Below, in pieces: positions 47,147 to 56,799 of a stretch of DNA of 64,000 nucleotides. This DNA is from G963677445 sp963678275. Its GTDB lineage: Bacteria > Bacteroidota > Ignavibacteria > Ignavibacteriales > Melioribacteraceae. Numbering within the stretch: the stretch's first letter is position 1; each line of letters starts with the position of its first letter. The stretch covers positions 4,216,001-4,280,000 of the forward strand of contig OY782765.1 in assembly GCA_963678275.1 (NCBI GenBank), given 5' to 3'. Both the position numbers and the translations under genes were made by a program. The notes under the pieces were generated by a model. The model had not been told where the DNA came from. It did no database searches and worked only from the letters and a program-made list of their open reading frames with translations.

Positions 47147-47281
47147 GTATAACGACCAGCGATCAGCAGTTGCAAAAAATTAGTCCCGCCAGCTATAGAA
47201 TTATACAAATTATTTTCATAAACCACAAAACTCGAAAAATTCACCGCACTTTTTGCAATCTGCTGCATTGCCTTGTTAGGC
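47147..47281 (-). other. attC: attC recombination site (two-gene cassette)
   Basis: 135 bases. On the reverse strand R'' GCCTAAC (47281-47275), L'' AAGGCAATGCAGCAGATTGC, a central loop, L' GCAACTGCTGATCGCTGG and R' GTTATAC (47153-47147). GCAGCAGATTGCAAAAA pairs with TTTTTTGCAACTGCTG. Orientation agrees with the site at 45633. Confidence 0.8.
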
Positions 47282-47318
47282 TACTCTCCATTGGAACTTG
47301 AATAATTTCTTAAACTTA

Positions 47319-47912
47319 CTATTCTTTACCATTAGTAAATGAAGAGAAAGAATCAATAATTGGTGAATGTAAATTATCAATTTCATTGTACATTGTTTCT
47401 AATTCCTTTATTGCATTATCTGCTCGTTGAACTTCCTTTTTTTCAATAAAATATTTTGCATCAGATGCACGAATGCCAAAATTAATTACTAGGTTTTTAT
47501 ATTTATGCACATTGTCGAATTGTTTGTCTCTTTGTAGGTCGATCCTGTACATGTATAATGATTCCTCAATATCTTTGGTTCTTGATAAAAGCTCATCCAC
47601 GAGTGATAAATTACCGTGAAATAGATGTCCGGAAATATCTCTACACATATTTCTTATACGATATACAAGTGAAACAATCATTGGATAAGCAGTCATTCTT
47701 CTTTCTGTAATTTCTGCTGCTGAATTAGTTTTTACAGCAAGTTGTGCTTTTAGATTTTCTATTTCAATTGAGTGTTTATGCTTTAGGTTTTCAATCTCCT
47801 GATTATAACGATTTTGTATGGAAGTTTTGATAAATGATTTTAATGTAAATGTTACCAAACCTGAAACAATGGTTGAAACACCTATTGATGATAATAGTAT
47901 TGTTAAATCCAT
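47319..47912 (-). CDS. Membrane-anchored coiled-coil protein of unknown function (cassette gene)
   Basis: 197 residues. One N-terminal membrane span (about 3-25), then a coiled coil (about 33-65, EIENLKHKHSIEIENLKAQL) and a helical domain. No known family. Ten bases downstream of the 47922 gene in the same cassette, so the two are probably functional partners. Ends 38 bases before the attC site. Confidence 0.6.
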   Translation of the reverse strand: MDLTILLSSIGVSTIVSGLVTFTLKSFIKTSIQNRYNQEIENLKHKHSIEIENLKAQLAVKTNSAAEITERRMTAYPMIVSLVYRIRNMCRDISGHLFHGNLSLVDELLSRTKDIEESLYMYRIDLQRDKQFDNVHKYKNLVINFGIRASDAKYFIEKKEVQRADNAIKELETMYNEIDNLHSPIIDSFSSFTNGKE

Positions 47913-47921
47913 AATTTCACC

Positions 47922-48362
47922 TCAAATACCAAGAATTTGTTTAAAAAAAAGATTTTGCAAAGAACGAACATCAGCAGTATCTGAAAAAGCTGATTTGTCA
48001 ACTACCATTTCCCATCTTTCTTGGAATCCGAATCCTGTATTTGGAAAATCCAATTTTAGTTTTTTAAATACGCTATAGAATATGTTTGGATAAGCTCTAA
48101 ATATAAAACCAGTATGCAGTAAAACATAATCAGGAACCAATAATTCGATCCTCTTTTTAAGACTATTATAAAGAGATTCTTCTTTAAATTCTATATTATC
48201 TAATATTTCAATAGGACCCAGAAATTGATCTTTCTCTTCGAGTTCAATTGCATAAACATAGTTTATAGTATATCCTTTTATGCGAGGGCTATTTTCCAAG
48301 ATTGAATGTCTTCTTCGAGTAATGTCATCCTCAACTGAATCTACAATCAATATTTGTTTCAT
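47922..48362 (-). CDS. Receiver-like fold protein of unknown function (cassette gene)
   Basis: 146 residues. Opens with MKQILIVDSVEDDITRRR, like a receiver-domain first strand with acidic residues. A later strand, PDYVLLHTGF, sits where a receiver would carry its phosphoacceptor Asp (here His/Thr). It may be a pseudo-receiver or an unrelated Rossmann-like protein. First gene of the cassette, starting about 31 bases after the attC-like site at 48393. Confidence 0.55.
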   Translation of the reverse strand: MKQILIVDSVEDDITRRRHSILENSPRIKGYTINYVYAIELEEKDQFLGPIEILDNIEFKEESLYNSLKKRIELLVPDYVLLHTGFIFRAYPNIFYSVFKKLKLDFPNTGFGFQERWEMVVDKSAFSDTADVRSLQNLFFKQILGI

Positions 48363-48392
48363 TGAAAACCTCTCTATTATGATTTATAAATA

Positions 48393-48438
48393 GCCTAACA
48401 TTAATTATACAGCATTAATACTGCATAGCACTTTAGGC
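48393..48438 (-). other. attC: Short attC-like site upstream of the cassette array
   Basis: On the reverse strand it runs from GCCTAAA (48438-48432) to GTTAGGC (48399-48393), with the outer arms GCCTAA/TTAGGC pairing across 46 bases. It is shorter than normal attC. A second, similar hairpin with TACAGCAAATAATACTGCAT follows at about 48450-48475. Confidence 0.45.
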
Positions 48439-49150
48439 AATATCTTGATATACAGCAAATAATACTGCATATTGTTTTAAAAATCTGTTTATTAATATTT
48501 AATCCTTTTGTAAACAATGAGTTAGTTCCATAATTCACAGAACGTTGAATGAATATACAGCATTTTTATCTCAATATGCATATAACAAAATGTCAAAAAG
48601 CAAGCATTCAAAACAAATTGCAGATCAGCTTTAATTCTCTGTCCACAGCTCCGCCACGTAACTCACATTACTTGTATTTCGGCCATGTAAAATCATATTT
48701 AATCTATATCGCAAAAAGCAAATTTCCGCTAATACGAGCGCTTAATGCCCCAAATGCTATCAGTTACACGCAAAATAGTAAATTAAATAATAATTAACAA
48801 GAGGGAATTAATTGTGAATGGCGATTTTGAATTGTGAATGGTGAATTATGAATGATGAATTAAAAAATGAGAGTATGAGTATTCAGTAAGGAGTCAAACT
48901 CTACGCAAAATGGCAAAATTTTATCGTACTCATGGAACAGGTACTCGTAATCGTCCTCGTTCTCGAATAACCTGAGCGTTTTGGTAAAGACGAGTACGAA
49001 GTACGATTACGAGAACGAGTACGATTTTTTTTTGATTCATTTTTTTCTGGCTCAGCCAGTTTACGATTAAGATTACGATTTTTCGGGAGAAAAAATACTG
49101 TAGAGACAAGGCATGCCTTGTCTCTACAATGTCGAATAAAATAAATTAAT
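48439..49150. other. Intergenic region: array edge, then tandem and inverted repeats
   Basis: 48440-48800 is AT-rich with no supported gene and no integrase. 48830-49130 holds the dispersed CTACGCAAAATGGCAAAATT motif, an inverted pair of CTCGTAATCGTCCTCGTTCT/AGAACGAGTACG-type repeats (48945-49025) and a CAAGGCATGCCTTG hairpin, GTAGAGACAAGGCATGCCTT and on, at 49100 that also occurs at 38550. Confidence 0.5.
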
Positions 49151-50563
49151 CTATTTTCTTTTGGGTTTATAAACATGGGTGCTGTGGCCGTAGAAGGCTT
49201 CGGCAGACTCCATGATGGTTTCGGAAAGTGTTGGGTGGGGATGTATTGTCATGGCGACATCTTTGGCGAGGGCGGCCATTTCAACCGCGAGAGCTCCTTC
49301 GGCGATCATATCTCCTGCTCCTACTCCGACCATACCCATACCGAGTATTCTTCCCGTTTCAGGTTCAATTATTAGTTTGGTCAGCCCGTCATTCCTGCCG
49401 ATTGTTGTGGCGCGTCCGCTGGCTCCCCAGGGAAACTTGGCAATTTCAACATTGAGTCCCTGCTCTTTGGCTTCATTTTCTGTGATACCTGCCCAGGCAA
49501 GCTCGGGATCGGTAAAAACCACCGCGGGAATCGCGTTCGGTTCAAAGGCTGTTTTTTCACCCATAACAGCTTCAACCGCTACCTTTCCTTCAGCGGAAGC
49601 CTTATGAGCCAGCATCGGGTTTCCTACCAGATCGCCGATAGCAAAGATGGAGGGATCATCTGTCTGCATTTTTTCATCGGTTATAACAAATCCTTTATCA
49701 TCAACCCTGATATTTGTATTCTCAATTCCGAATCCCGTTGTAACAGGTTTTCTTCCAACAGATACGAGTACACGGTCAAAATACTGTACAGGTTCTTTTA
49801 CTTTTTTACCTTCAAAGCGTACCCTGATCTTTCCATTTTCTTCAGACATTTCAACAACCTTGGTGCTGAGCAATACTTCCTCGAAACGGGGTTTGAGAGT
49901 TCTTTCGAGCACCCGGACTAGGTCTCTGTCAGCGCCCGGAAGAAGACCATCCATCATTTCTACAACGGTCACTTTACTTCCGATAGCGGCATAAACCGAA
50001 CCAAGTTCCAGCCCGATATATCCCCCTCCGACAACGAGGAATTTTTCCGGAATGTCATTCAATTCCAGAGCGCCGGTGGAATCCATAACTTTATCAGAGA
50101 TATCAAACGCTGGTATTTTTACCGGCACCGATCCTGTAGCGAGAATCGCTTTTTTATATTGTATCTCTTCGGTTGAGCCGTCATGTTTTTTAACTATTAC
50201 AGTATTTGAATTAACAAATGACGCTGTTCCTCTTATGTAGGTTATCTTTCTCTGTTTAGCGAGCTGACCGGTTCCACCGGTAAGTTTCTGAACAACACTG
50301 TTTTTGAATTCCCGAAGTTTATCCAGATCGATCTCCGGTTCGGAAAATTTAACACCCCAGTGTTCGGCTTCTTTTACTTCATTGATAAGTTTGGCTATAT
50401 GAAGAAGGGCTTTCGAGGGTATACATCCCCTGTAAAGACATACACCGCCGGGGTTTTCCTCTTTTTCTATCAGGGTAACATCAAGTCCTTTATCGGCGGC
50501 ATAAAATGCCGCGGCATATCCGCCCGGCCCCCCGCCAATTACAACTAATTCTTTAATATCCAA
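49151..50563 (-). CDS. lpdA: Dihydrolipoyl dehydrogenase (E3)
   Basis: 470 residues from a TTG at 50563 with AGGAG eight bases upstream. An open frame continues to 50791, but the extra N-terminus is low-complexity repeat sequence and the FAD motif VVIGGGPGGYAAA would then be far from the end. Redox motif GGVCLYRGCIPSK, a second GxGxxG in VVGGGYIGLELGSV and C-terminal HPHPTLSE (His-Glu) are intact. It reoxidises dihydrolipoamide with NAD+. Third gene of the aceE-aceF-lpdA operon. Confidence 0.95.
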   Translation of the reverse strand: MDIKELVVIGGGPGGYAAAFYAADKGLDVTLIEKEENPGGVCLYRGCIPSKALLHIAKLINEVKEAEHWGVKFSEPEIDLDKLREFKNSVVQKLTGGTGQLAKQRKITYIRGTASFVNSNTVIVKKHDGSTEEIQYKKAILATGSVPVKIPAFDISDKVMDSTGALELNDIPEKFLVVGGGYIGLELGSVYAAIGSKVTVVEMMDGLLPGADRDLVRVLERTLKPRFEEVLLSTKVVEMSEENGKIRVRFEGKKVKEPVQYFDRVLVSVGRKPVTTGFGIENTNIRVDDKGFVITDEKMQTDDPSIFAIGDLVGNPMLAHKASAEGKVAVEAVMGEKTAFEPNAIPAVVFTDPELAWAGITENEAKEQGLNVEIAKFPWGASGRATTIGRNDGLTKLIIEPETGRILGMGMVGVGAGDMIAEGALAVEMAALAKDVAMTIHPHPTLSETIMESAEAFYGHSTHVYKPKRK

Positions 50564-50815
50564 TTTAATTTCTCCTGAATTGCAACAAATTGTTAAATAT
50601 TTTCGAACAATACTTAGCAGATGTCCTCCCCCGGTTTCGAGAAAAACACTCTCAACCACCCCCTCCAAAGGGGGATAAAAAAAATTTGTCCCCCGCTGGA
50701 GGGGGTGGATCACAGCGTTTTTTGCTGTGAGACGGGGGAGGACAATCAGGTTAAAACTGCTCCTCCCGGTAAGAAATACAGATAATTGCAAATCTCCGGA
50801 AGAAGGTTGAAATTC
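50564..50815. repeat. C/G-rich dispersed repeat between aceF and lpdA
   Basis: Around 50625-50745 lies a long hairpin with CCCCCTCCAAAGGGGGA, GGAGGGGGTGG and TCCTCCCCCG/CGGGGGAGGA ends. A relative lies at 62595-62780. It separates two genes of one operon, so it is transcribed and may affect lpdA levels. Confidence 0.7.
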
Positions 50816-52519
50816 TTATCCTTCCAGACTAAGCAGGAACGGATTTTCCAGTGTTTCCGACACCCATTTAATAAAACGGGCGCCATCGGCTCCATCAATT
50901 ATCCTGTGATCATAGGATAAAGAAAGGGGCAGCATAAGCCGCGGTACAAATTCACCATCCACAAATTTTGGTTCAAAGTTTGAGCGGGATACGCCGAGTA
51001 TCGCCACTTCGGGTGAATTCACAATCGGAGTAAAATGAGTTCCCCCGATTCCCCCGAGATTGCTGATGGAGAAATTCCCTCCCTGCATATCATCGAGGGA
51101 AAGTTTTTTATCGCGCGCTTTTACAGATATTTCCGCAAGCTCACGAGCCAGTTCGAAGATGTTTTTCTTATCGACATCCCTGACAACCGGAACGAGAAGA
51201 CCGCGGTCTGTATCCACAGCGATCCCGATATTGATATAATCCTTGAAGATAACTTCCTTCTTATCCATATCGATGCTGGAATTAAACTGCGGGAATTTTT
51301 TCAGCGCGGCGGCGATAATCTTAAGCAAAATTGCTGTGACGGTAAGTTTGCCCCCATAAGCCTCCGCTTTTTTACCGAATTTTTTGCGGAAGGCCTCAAG
51401 TTCGGTTATATCGGCTTTATCAAACTGGGTTACATGAGGGATGGCGCTCCAGGCATAAGAAAGATGCCCGGCGGTTTTTTTCCTTACGTTGCTCATCGGC
51501 TCTTTACGGATATCACCCCACTTACTGAAATCGGGGAGACTCTCTTTTTTGATTCCCAGGGACATTCCGGCCGGGGCGCTTCCCGATGAAATTGCTTCAT
51601 TTATTTTCTTCGCGTATGCTTTAACATCTTCAACCGATATTCTTCCTCCCGGTCCCGCGCCGGCTACTTCGTGAATGTCAATCCCGATCTCACGGGCAAA
51701 TCTTCTCACCGATGGAGATGCCGGGGCAAGTTTTTTCTTTATTTGTTCTCTCGAAGGCAGAGTCTTCGATTCTGTGCGATGTTTCGGGACGGAAGCTCCG
51801 ATAGTATCTTTTTTAACCTCAGCCGGCCCGGCTGGTTTTTCAGGCGCCGATTTGGTTGGTTCCAGATTCGCCGGCTCCGGTTTTGTTTTTGGTGATTCCG
51901 CGACTTTTTCAGCCGCTCCGGAAGATTCAACAATCAAAATAACATCGCCGGTTTTTACCTTGTCGCCGGTTTTAACTTTTATTTCGATAATTTTACCGGA
52001 ATAATCGGAGGGCACTTCGACCGAAGCTTTATCAGTTTCAATTTCAATGACAGCCTGCTCTTTTTCCAGTGTGTCGCCGATAGAAACCAGCACATTTGTT
52101 ATATCTGCCGATTCAATATTCTCACCAAGTTCCGGAACAAGAACTTCCACTTTGCCTGATCTGACTTCGGCGGGCTTTTCTGCCTCGGTTTCATCAGCGG
52201 CGCTTTTTTCTTTTTCAGGGGAGGCGTTATATTCAACAGGATCCTCCCATCTTACTACCGATGAATCCTCTTCTTCTCCTGCCGCGGATTCCACGATAAG
52301 GATAACTTCGCCGGTCTTAACTTTATCCCCCTCTTTCACCAGGACTTTCTGAACTGTCCCTGCTGTATCAGAGGGCACTTCAACTGACGCTTTGTCGGTC
52401 TCGATTTCAAGCAGGGGCTGTTCATTTTTTATTTTATCACCCGCTTTAACGAGAACCGCCGTAACATCGGCCGATTCGATATTTTCGCCAAGTTCAGGCA
52501 GTTTAATTTCAATAGTCAT
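50816..52519 (-). CDS. aceF: Pyruvate dehydrogenase E2 (dihydrolipoyllysine acetyltransferase)
   Basis: 567 residues: two lipoyl domains, each with the lipoylated lysine in ETDKASVEVPSD (Lys43 and about Lys168), a peripheral subunit-binding domain (SPSVRRFAREIGIDIHEVAG, about 270) and the C-terminal acetyltransferase with SYDHRIIDGADGARF (catalytic His). Linkers are Pro/Glu/Lys-rich. Core of the complex that turns pyruvate into acetyl-CoA. 35 bases after aceE. Confidence 0.95.
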   Translation of the reverse strand: MTIEIKLPELGENIESADVTAVLVKAGDKIKNEQPLLEIETDKASVEVPSDTAGTVQKVLVKEGDKVKTGEVILIVESAAGEEEDSSVVRWEDPVEYNASPEKEKSAADETEAEKPAEVRSGKVEVLVPELGENIESADITNVLVSIGDTLEKEQAVIEIETDKASVEVPSDYSGKIIEIKVKTGDKVKTGDVILIVESSGAAEKVAESPKTKPEPANLEPTKSAPEKPAGPAEVKKDTIGASVPKHRTESKTLPSREQIKKKLAPASPSVRRFAREIGIDIHEVAGAGPGGRISVEDVKAYAKKINEAISSGSAPAGMSLGIKKESLPDFSKWGDIRKEPMSNVRKKTAGHLSYAWSAIPHVTQFDKADITELEAFRKKFGKKAEAYGGKLTVTAILLKIIAAALKKFPQFNSSIDMDKKEVIFKDYINIGIAVDTDRGLLVPVVRDVDKKNIFELARELAEISVKARDKKLSLDDMQGGNFSISNLGGIGGTHFTPIVNSPEVAILGVSRSNFEPKFVDGEFVPRLMLPLSLSYDHRIIDGADGARFIKWVSETLENPFLLSLEG

Positions 52520-52554
52520 ATTATTTCCGATTTTATTTCCATTTTTTCAATTTC

Positions 52555-55236
52555 TTATGAACGGGCCGGGTTTGCTTTTTCAAAATCAATACCCAGGTTT
52601 TCAGCAGCTTTTTTCAGTTTTTTTGAATCAAATTTATCCTGCTGATTAAGTGAATAAAGAGTAGCGTAAACAATATGTTTCGCGTCAACCTCGAAGAAAT
52701 CGCGCAGTTCATCGCGGCCGTCGCTGCGTCCGAATCCGAATGTGCCGAGTGAAACGAGAGGCGCCGGCAGCCATTTGCTTATCGCGTCTTTAAGAATCTG
52801 CACATAATCGGAAGCGGCTACGAAAAGACCATCTTCACCTTTTGTTATTTCACTTATATATGGAACCTTCTTTTCCTGATCGGGATTCATTCTGTTCCAC
52901 CTGTCGGTTTCCATTCCATCCACATGAAGCGCTTTATAACTTGTAACACTCCAGATATCAGCGGGAACAGAATATTCTTTTTCGAGAATATCAGCCGCTT
53001 TTATCACTTCATTCATTATTGTGCCGCTGCCGAGAAGATTAACCTTATTAGCTTTTTTCTTCATGGAAGTTTTGCGGAAACGATACATTCCTTTTTTAAT
53101 GCCTTCCTCAACTCCTTCCGGCATTTCGGGCTGCGCGTAATTTTCATTCATCACAGTAACGTAATAAAATACATTTTCCTGTTTTTCATACATCCTGTAT
53201 ATACCGTCACGGATAATTACCGCGAGTTCATAAGCGAACGCGGGATCATAAGCGCAAAGGTTCGGTATTGGATAAGCGAGCAGGTGGCTCTGGCCATCCT
53301 GGTGCTGCAGTCCTTCACCCGCGAGGGTGGTGCGGCCCGCTGTTCCCCCGATGAGGAATCCTTTCGTGCTCATATCGGCGCCGGCCCAGGCCAGATCGCC
53401 AATCCTCTGCAGGCCAAACATTGAATAGAATATAAAAAACGGAATTGTATTCAGGCCATGTGTCGCGTAAGCGGTTCCGGCAGCGAGGAATGATGACATT
53501 GAACCCGCTTCGGTGATTCCTTCTTCAAGTATCTGGCCGTTTTTGGCTTCCTTATAATAAAGCAGACTGTCGCGGTCCACCGGTTCATAAAGCTGACCGC
53601 TATGGGCGTAAATTCCAACCTGCCTGAAAAGAGATTCCATACCGAATGTGCGGGCTTCATCAGGAACGATAGGCACAATAAGTTTGCCTACTTCCTTATC
53701 TTTCAGAAGTTTGGTCAGCATCCTTACAAACACCATTGTTGTTGAAACTTCTCTTTCACCCGTGCCTTTGTGAAACTCTTCGAAAAGTTCGGCGGAAGGG
53801 GTCTGAATCGGCTGATTTCTTACAACTCTTTTGGGTACGTAGCCGCCAAGTTCTTTACGGCGTTCTTTCAGGTATTTGATTTCGGGACTTCCTTCGGCAG
53901 GTTTATAAAATGGGGCGCTCGCGATATCTTCATCTGAGATCGGTATGCCGAATCGTGTGCGGAAATGGCGAAGTTCCTCTTCATTCAGTTTTTTCTGTGA
54001 ATGTGTTATATTTTTACCTTCACCTGCTTCACCGAGTCCGTATCCTTTTACTGTTCTGGCAAGAATTACGGTCGGGGCTCCTTTATGTTCAACAGCGGCT
54101 TTGAATGCGGCGTAAACCTTTTCGGGATCGTGTCCGCCCCGTTTCATTTTATCAATCTGCTCATCTGTGAATTTTTCAACCATTTTAAGCAGTTCGGGAT
54201 ATTTTCCGAAGAAATGTTCACGGCTGTAACCGCCCCCTTCAACAACATATTTTTGCGACTCGCCATCAATGCTTTCATTCATTCTTTTGATCAGAAGTCC
54301 GGTTTTATCTTCTTCGAGCAGCGGATCCCATTCACTGCCCCAGATAACTTTAATAACATTCCAGCCCGCTCCTCTGAAGACAGCCTCAAGCTCCTGCACA
54401 ATGTTGCCGTTTCCGCGCACAGGCCCATCGAGACGCTGGAGGTTGCAGTTGATCACAAAATTGAGATTGTCGAGCTTTTCACGGGCGGCGAGAGATATCG
54501 CTCCGAGGGCTTCAGGTTCATCTGTTTCACCATCCCCGAGGAAAGCCCATACATTCGAGCTGCTGGTATCAAGCAATCCCCTGTCTTCCAGGTAGCGGTT
54601 AAATCGCGCCTGGTAAATTGCCATGATCGGGCCAAGTCCCATGGATACAGTCGGGAATTCCCAGAAATCGGGCATAATCCAGGGATGAGGATATGATGTC
54701 AGTCCTTTGCCTTTTTTGGTCAGGTCGCGTCGGAAGTTTTCGAGCTGCTCTTTGGTGATTCTTCCTTCCAAAAACGCGCGCGCGTAAATTCCGGGAGCGG
54801 CATGTCCCTGGAAATATATTATATCACCCGGTTTATTATCATCTTTTCCTTTGAAAAAATGGTTGAAGCCTATTTCATAAAGTGTGGCCGCCGAAGCGTA
54901 AGTGGAAATATGTCCACCTATTCCTGCCGATTCACGGTTGGCTCTTACAACCATTGCCATGGCGTTCCAGCGAATAAGACTCTTTATCCTTCTTTCAATT
55001 TCCCTGCCACCCGGAAAAGCGGGCTGCTTATCGCGGGGAATAGTATTGATATATGGCGTATTCGCGGTAAAAGGCAATTCAACTCCCGCCTGATGCGCGT
55101 ATGTGCTGAGGTCGCTCAGCAATTGTTTTACCCTTTCAGGGCCTCCTTCTTCGAGCACATATTCAAGCGACTCAAGCCATTCCCTGGTTTCAATCTCTTC
55201 AACACTCAACTGATCATTTTTTCTTATGTCATCCAT
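52555..55236 (-). CDS. aceE: Pyruvate dehydrogenase E1, homodimeric type
   Basis: 893 residues, close to E. coli AceE (887). Thiamine diphosphate motif: FLGDGETDEPEALGAISLAAREKLDNL and on to the NCNLQRLDGPVRGNGNIVQELE loop. The N-terminal QGHAAPGIYARAFLEGR and C-terminal halves are complete. It decarboxylates pyruvate and reductively acetylates E2. First gene of the operon. Confidence 0.97.
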   Translation of the reverse strand: MDDIRKNDQLSVEEIETREWLESLEYVLEEGGPERVKQLLSDLSTYAHQAGVELPFTANTPYINTIPRDKQPAFPGGREIERRIKSLIRWNAMAMVVRANRESAGIGGHISTYASAATLYEIGFNHFFKGKDDNKPGDIIYFQGHAAPGIYARAFLEGRITKEQLENFRRDLTKKGKGLTSYPHPWIMPDFWEFPTVSMGLGPIMAIYQARFNRYLEDRGLLDTSSSNVWAFLGDGETDEPEALGAISLAAREKLDNLNFVINCNLQRLDGPVRGNGNIVQELEAVFRGAGWNVIKVIWGSEWDPLLEEDKTGLLIKRMNESIDGESQKYVVEGGGYSREHFFGKYPELLKMVEKFTDEQIDKMKRGGHDPEKVYAAFKAAVEHKGAPTVILARTVKGYGLGEAGEGKNITHSQKKLNEEELRHFRTRFGIPISDEDIASAPFYKPAEGSPEIKYLKERRKELGGYVPKRVVRNQPIQTPSAELFEEFHKGTGEREVSTTMVFVRMLTKLLKDKEVGKLIVPIVPDEARTFGMESLFRQVGIYAHSGQLYEPVDRDSLLYYKEAKNGQILEEGITEAGSMSSFLAAGTAYATHGLNTIPFFIFYSMFGLQRIGDLAWAGADMSTKGFLIGGTAGRTTLAGEGLQHQDGQSHLLAYPIPNLCAYDPAFAYELAVIIRDGIYRMYEKQENVFYYVTVMNENYAQPEMPEGVEEGIKKGMYRFRKTSMKKKANKVNLLGSGTIMNEVIKAADILEKEYSVPADIWSVTSYKALHVDGMETDRWNRMNPDQEKKVPYISEITKGEDGLFVAASDYVQILKDAISKWLPAPLVSLGTFGFGRSDGRDELRDFFEVDAKHIVYATLYSLNQQDKFDSKKLKKAAENLGIDFEKANPARS

Positions 55237-55640
55237 ATTGTGTTCCTGTTATTTTTTCTTTTACTTTTATATTCAAACTTTATTATCAAAGACATCAGGT
55301 TCATTTATCCGAATCTTAAATTTAACCAAAAAAAATGAGATACTCTCCCGTTTTTCCTTCTGTAACAATTATCCGCCTGTAATAATTTAATTCAGGGAAA
55401 AATTTTAAATTAAAAATAATGGGATGTTGTATCTGTTTAGGCGATTCAGAGATAACCCTTACCGGCCCGATCGAAATTAAAACATAACCACAAGGAGCGC
55501 CGGGAAGGCACAAAGGGCGCGAGGAAGGAATAACACCGCGCTTTCAGTCTGGTGATTGAGGGAAAAACTGTTAACCTGAAAGGGCTTTAGCTCAAAAAGA
55601 AGTATGAAAAATATTTGAGCTGGCAAAACAATAGAAATAA
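55237..55640. other. Intergenic region with a degenerate repeat
   Basis: Holds the promoter region of aceE near 55240-55330 and, at 55480-55600, a decayed member of the 261-bp repeat family (CCACAAGGAGCGCCGG..., then AAGGGCTTTAGCTCAAA). No gene. Confidence 0.5.
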
Positions 55641-56651
55641 CTAATGATTTAATGCCTCAGCATCAGCAAGATCTTTTTTTCTGCCGGTTGCAAGTTTGTT
55701 TTTAATAAGAGCCTCTTTGCCAATGATTTTTACAGGTATATTGCCATATTTGACAAACATCGCGCCGTCATTCGCTTCATCCCAGGTTACTCCTGTAATT
55801 GAAGTTATCAGATCAATTCTTACCGGGGGAACTCCTAATTGCACAATTTGATCTGCCGATTGAAAATCTTCAGCCGTTAAACCAAGAGAGCCAAACCCAA
55901 ATTCTTTAAGAACATTAACAATCCTGTCAGCATTAAATTTTGTCGGCTTAATGTCAGAACTCCTTACTCCTCGCAAAATGAAATCGCGGTAATTTTTGAA
56001 AAATATCATATGAAATTGTTATCCATTTATTACTTGACAAAGTCTTTTCTTAGCCATACATGATGTATTAGAAAATTGAAATTCAATAGATCTGGGTTTA
56101 TCGAGGATGTTTTAAGGTGTTTGATTATCCGGGGTGGTTTGTGAATCCTCTACAAGGATTTTGTCTCCTGGTTATTACAATTTTCTACCCCATTGGGACG
56201 TTCCGCACTAATGTTGCCTATACAAGGCAAATGAGATAAAAAGAACCTTGTAGAGGTTCCAGTAATGCGTAAGTCCCTCTGGGGTAGAATAGAATAGACC
56301 CCCTGAAAAACATCTCTGTTGGAGATGCATAAAATGGCGTTCAAATTCAATCATTTTTAAAAATAATACAATGTCAATGTATTGGTTCAGTACACTATTC
56401 GATAAGATAAAGAAGGACCTGCCCAAGTTGTTTCCTTATCGAATTATCCCGCGGTTTTATTTTGCGAATGAATCCATGTAAGTTATTGTTTTTTATAACC
56501 GGGATCAGGAGTTCTGAATGTAGATGTCGATATCTCCTGTGTTTCTTGGAGCTCCATGAAACGCGAGCGCGTAACCTCCAACAATCAGGTACTCAACTTT
56601 GCTTGAATTTAACAATTCTAACAGTTCTTGATAATCGGGGTAAATCACCAT
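55641..56651 (-). pseudogene. Nucleotidyltransferase (DUF6036-like) gene interrupted by a 564-bp element
   Basis: The N-terminal part (56651-56518) starts with ATG and encodes MVIYPDYQELLELL, then VEYLIVGGYALAFHGAPRNT and GDIDIYI, the GG...DxD signature of nucleotidyltransferases. The rest (55950-55641) encodes KPTKFNADRIVNVLKEFGFG to the end ATGRKKDLADAEALNH. Deleting the element and one copy of the 3-bp duplication joins them in frame as GDIDIYIKPTKF, giving 147 residues, the normal size. The visible 122-codon frame at 56009 is an artefact that starts inside the element. The gene overlaps the end of its small partner gene upstream. Confidence 0.9.
55954..56517. mobile_element. 564-bp non-autonomous inverted-repeat element (MITE-like)
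   Basis: Ends are TCAGAACTCCT (55954-55964) and AGGAGTTCTGA (56507-56517), perfect 11-bp inverted repeats, flanked on both sides by ATG (55951-55953 and 56518-56520), a 3-bp target duplication. The interior (56100-56390) is the hairpin string with CTCTACAAGG cores also found inverted at 19540-19790, plus a TTCGATAAG.../CTTATCGAA inverted pair. No transposase frame. Confidence 0.88.
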
Positions 56652-56799
56652 AAAATTGCCTTTTTAATATTTCAACGGCCTCTATTCGTTCTTCGGGTGG
56701 TCTGCTCATCCAGTATCTGTAATCATCGCCTGACTGACTGGTATCAAGCTCAGACATTTTACCTTTTTTTACAATCTTTTTAATCATTTCCCGAACCAT
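56593..56799 (-). CDS. Small partner protein of the nucleotidyltransferase
   Basis: 68 residues, MVREMIKKIVKKGKMSELDT, then SGDDYRYWMSRPPEERIEAV and a C-terminal FYGDLPRLSRTVRIVK. Proteins of this type are commonly encoded directly upstream of, and overlapping, such nucleotidyltransferases; here the overlap is 59 bases. The pair has a toxin-antitoxin-like layout, but the function of the small protein is not established. Intact, while its partner is broken. Confidence 0.7.
   Translation of the reverse strand: MVREMIKKIVKKGKMSELDTSQSGDDYRYWMSRPPEERIEAVEILKRQFYGDLPRLSRTVRIVKFKQS

Noticed and set aside
50564..50791. N-terminal extension of lpdA (start at 50791)
   Set aside because: The added 76 residues derive from the C/G-rich repeat and lie before the FAD motif; the TTG at 50563 has a good ribosome site.
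55641..56009. Complete 122-residue gene
   Set aside because: Its first 19 residues come from the inserted element; the rest is the C-terminal part of the interrupted nucleotidyltransferase.
56208..56426. 72-codon reverse-strand open frame inside the 564-bp element
   Set aside because: It is the translation of the hairpin string, also present inverted at 19540-19790, where the frame is not kept.
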